Assembly (NCBI GenBank): GCA_905221605.1
Contig: CAJNDS010000242.1
Coordinates: forward strand, 100,001-162,500
Direction: 5' to 3'
Length of the DNA: 62,500 nt
Source: Symbiodinium natans
Taxonomy: Eukaryota; Sar; Dinophyceae; Suessiales; Symbiodiniaceae
In this document: piece by piece, positions 60,547-62,500 of the stretch
Layout: each line of letters opens with the position of its first letter
Position numbering within the stretch: position 1 is the stretch's first letter
Program-made: the position numbers and the translations under genes
Notes under the pieces: generated by a model
The model's input: only the letters and a program-made list of their open reading frames with translations
What the model was told of the DNA's origin: nothing
Database searches by the model: none

Positions 60547-60620
60547 TACCCATAAGTAGGGTTAGAAGTACCCTAAAGGAGCTATAACCATTGCTACCCT
60601 ACTTCTAAGCACCCAAAGAA
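60547..60620. mobile_element. Possible diverged member of MITE family C
   Basis: CTACCCATAAGTAGGGTTAG and CTACCCTACTTCTAAGCACC, with AAACCTCCAAGG beyond, share words with the element at 46619. The terminal repeats are imperfect. Confidence 0.35.
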
Positions 60621-60839
60621 ACCTCCAAGGGGAAACCTTTGAAGGGAACAAAGCGGGACAACAGCCGTGGACAGGCTGGTCTTCCAAGCTGCTGTCGTCG
60701 GCCTGGAGCCCAGACAACTTGAGAAGATCTTCACAATGCCCCCCCAACCCTCCCCCGTGTTGGTGACACAAACCGCCCTACACAACCCCCAAGAACCGCC
60801 GACAACCTCCAAAGAGCTCCTTGAAAACCACCCAACACG

Positions 60840-60863
60840 CCCCCCCCCCCCCCCCCCCCCCCC
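60840..60863 (+). repeat. Run of 24 C
   Basis: Homopolymer C tract. Confidence 0.95.
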
Positions 60864-61012
60864 GCCCGACGAAAAACCCTCTAAAGAAACTCCCATCTTG
60901 ACTCCTCAGGCCTGATCCAAGAACCCCTTAAAGACGCCAAAAACCTCTTCTAAACACACCCTAACAGCTCCCACAAACAAGGGGATCGTGACCCGTCAGG
61001 CCTGAGCCCCTA

Positions 61013-61064
61013 AACCCTAAACCCCAAACCCCAAACCCCAAACCCTAAACCCTAAACCCTAAAC
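61013..61064 (-). repeat. CCCTAAA/CCCCAAA mixed array
   Basis: Three CCCCAAA units within CCCTAAA units; a shorter, degenerate array follows at 61115-61150, and TTTAGGG-oriented ones lie at 61266-61350. Confidence 0.9.
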
Positions 61065-61156
61065 CCCTGCGCAAGGATGACACGCGCAAATCGAGAAGTG
61101 CACCAAGTTAAAAACTAAACCCTAAATCCTAAACCCTAAACCCTGAACCCTACAAA

Positions 61157-61267
61157 GGCCTGAGCTCCCTGGCTGCTGGCATCTTCGGCTTCACGGCCCT
61201 GGGCATCCTGCTCTTGGGCAGCGCGCTCGGACAACGGGGCAGATCCCGAAGTGCAATGGGTCTCTAG
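61157..61267 (+). CDS. Possible terminal exon with a membrane helix
   Basis: GLSSLAAGIFGFTALGILLL followed by GSALG and a basic end to TAG (61265-61267). One hydrophobic segment of about 20 residues. Preceded by AAAG. No family recognised. Confidence 0.3.
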   Translation, partial: GLSSLAAGIFGFTALGILLLGSALGQRGRSRSAMGL

Positions 61268-61847
61268 GGGTTTAGGGTCTAGGGTTGAGGGTTTAGGGTT
61301 TAGGGTTTAGGGTTAGGATTTAGGGTCTAGGGTTGAGGGTTTAGGGTTTCCGGTTGGCTGGACCGGTGAACACGTTCGGTTTCAAGAAGGGTGCTCGTTC
61401 CCCGCTGGTTCGCATCTCGCCTTTCTCCCAACGATGGTAGGCGTGCGGGTCAGCTTTGGTGCCTGGCCCTTGGATCCCTATTGGGCTACTAGCGCTTGCG
61501 GTCCTTGCGGTCATGGTAAGCCTGGGAAGAGTTGGGGGGGGGAGCCAATTCCTATATTCTCTAAGGTCATGTCTGGCGAGCTGGACCCAGCTGACAAGAG
61601 CAAAGGCATAGGTGCGCAGTCGCAATTCAAAGGCAAGAAGAGGATGGGGATGTGGAGCCCGCTTTGCAGGCAAGCGTTCCACAGCAGAAACCGCAGGGCC
61701 CCTGGTGGCCTATAGACTTCTCCATTTTCCAGGGCTACTGTGAGCCGACGCTTGAGAATTCTAGCTGATGAAGTGTGAGGGCCGGAGATGGCGGCAGAGC
61801 GCCAGCTAACCGCCAGCTCCATGCGCAACCACCGTAGTCACCTTATA

Positions 61848-61920
61848 AATGAATAAATAAGCAAATAAATCAATAAATAAGTAAATAAATAAATAAATAA
61901 ATATATATATATATATATAT
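61848..61920. repeat. (AAAT)n and (AT)n microsatellite
   Basis: AAATAAAT units followed by a TA run. Confidence 0.9.
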
Positions 61921-62157
61921 GCTCTACGTGTATGCATGCTCTATTCGCTAATGACATGTTGATAATGGAACGAACCATGTCGGAATCAGTGCTGTGGAGC
62001 TGGCTGAGCAAATCAGAGGTCCTGGATGTGTTCACCAAAGATCCGGTGGAGGCGCGCTCAGCCTGCAACGCTCTGGGGCTATGAGGCCCTGAGGCATGAC
62101 CGTGGGCCAGCACTCTGGGACGCACTTTAGGAGCGGTTGCTGTAAGAGTCCTTGCAG

Positions 62158-62231
62158 GTGGTAAAGGCGGAGAAGGAGCGGAAGCTGCAAGCAGAGCAGC
62201 TTTGCAACATCCATGTGCAGATCCTTGAAAG
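62158..62231 (+). CDS. Possible exon, coiled-coil-like
   Basis: After TTGCAG: VVKAEKERKLQAEQLCNIHV then QILER, ending before GGTTGA. Charged helical sequence; both splice sites are plausible. No family recognised. The - strand has a 213-codon frame over the same area (61838-62479) without motifs. Confidence 0.3.
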
Positions 62232-62500
62232 GTTGAAGTCCTTTGTTCGATGTTCTTCTCTCGTGGGGTCTTCGCTTGCGCTGCATTTAGAGTTCGGCAC
62301 GCCGCCAGTGGTTTTTGGGCCTGGCTCGCTAAGGCGAAAGAAGGATGCGGCATAGCCTCCTCTTGCTTCGCGTCAAAACAGCCTTGGCCAACGCCAGAGT
62401 GAGAAGCATCCTTCTGCACATGCCCGTCTGACAGCGAGATGCCCAGCATTTTGAGTGCGGCTCGGACGTAGCTGTGCAATCATGATTGTGTGGCAGGGGC

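Noticed and set aside
61838-62479. 213-codon frame on the - strand
   Set aside because: Ends in translated AT microsatellite, is low-complexity in places, has no motif, and conflicts with a better short + exon and with the gene direction of the window.

Overview
The window is nuclear DNA from a dinoflagellate; the genus cannot be fixed by eye. Four things support this. Plant/alveolate-type telomere repeats (TTTAGGG/CCCTAAA) are scattered through the window. Introns join homologous protein blocks cleanly only if GC (and possibly GA) donors are allowed beside GT. Small inverted-repeat elements sit inside introns like dinoflagellate introners. The gene families (PPR, TIR-like, cyclic-nucleotide-channel-like, LINE endonuclease/RT) are typical of the group. 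Every gene I can support lies on the + strand, as expected for dinoflagellate unidirectional gene arrays. Coding density is low, and much of the window is repeats.

Layout. 1-1709: 3' part of a voltage-sensor ion-channel gene with one GC-AG intron. 3014-7857: telomere-like arrays enclosing a degenerate LINE. 10420-12531: an intronless paralogue of the channel. 13100-18400: MITEs and telomere-like repeats, with possible upstream exons. 18416-21634: a multi-exon DEDD 3'-5' exonuclease (mut-7/EXD-like) with mixed intron donors. 22000-27000: simple repeats and little recognisable coding. 27833-33451: a PPR gene of short exons separated by repeat-filled introns. 34650-35314: an unidentified gene whose intron is almost exactly one MITE. 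35330-36649: a TIR-like domain gene. 38216-38542: an unidentified terminal exon. 39113-40905: an element made of a hairpin satellite between GACGTC-rich ends. 41000-47500: repeats with exon-like scraps. 47757-48403: a phospholipase D-like gene. 51530-52130: an unidentified two-exon gene. 53155-55490: 9-bp repeats, two AGT arrays and a ~455-bp foldback palindrome. 55643-57113: a SAM-dependent methyltransferase-like gene. The last 5 kb is mostly non-coding, with a few weak exons.

The genes do not form a pathway. The coherent story is genome dynamics: at least three families of ~75-125 bp terminal-inverted-repeat elements, seven copies of one of which leave ~8-bp target duplications or their remnants and sit mostly in introns; telomere-repeat arrays in several sequence variants; a LINE bounded on both sides by such arrays; and an unusual hairpin satellite. 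Exon boundaries were placed by eye from reading-frame continuity and family motifs and need transcript support.
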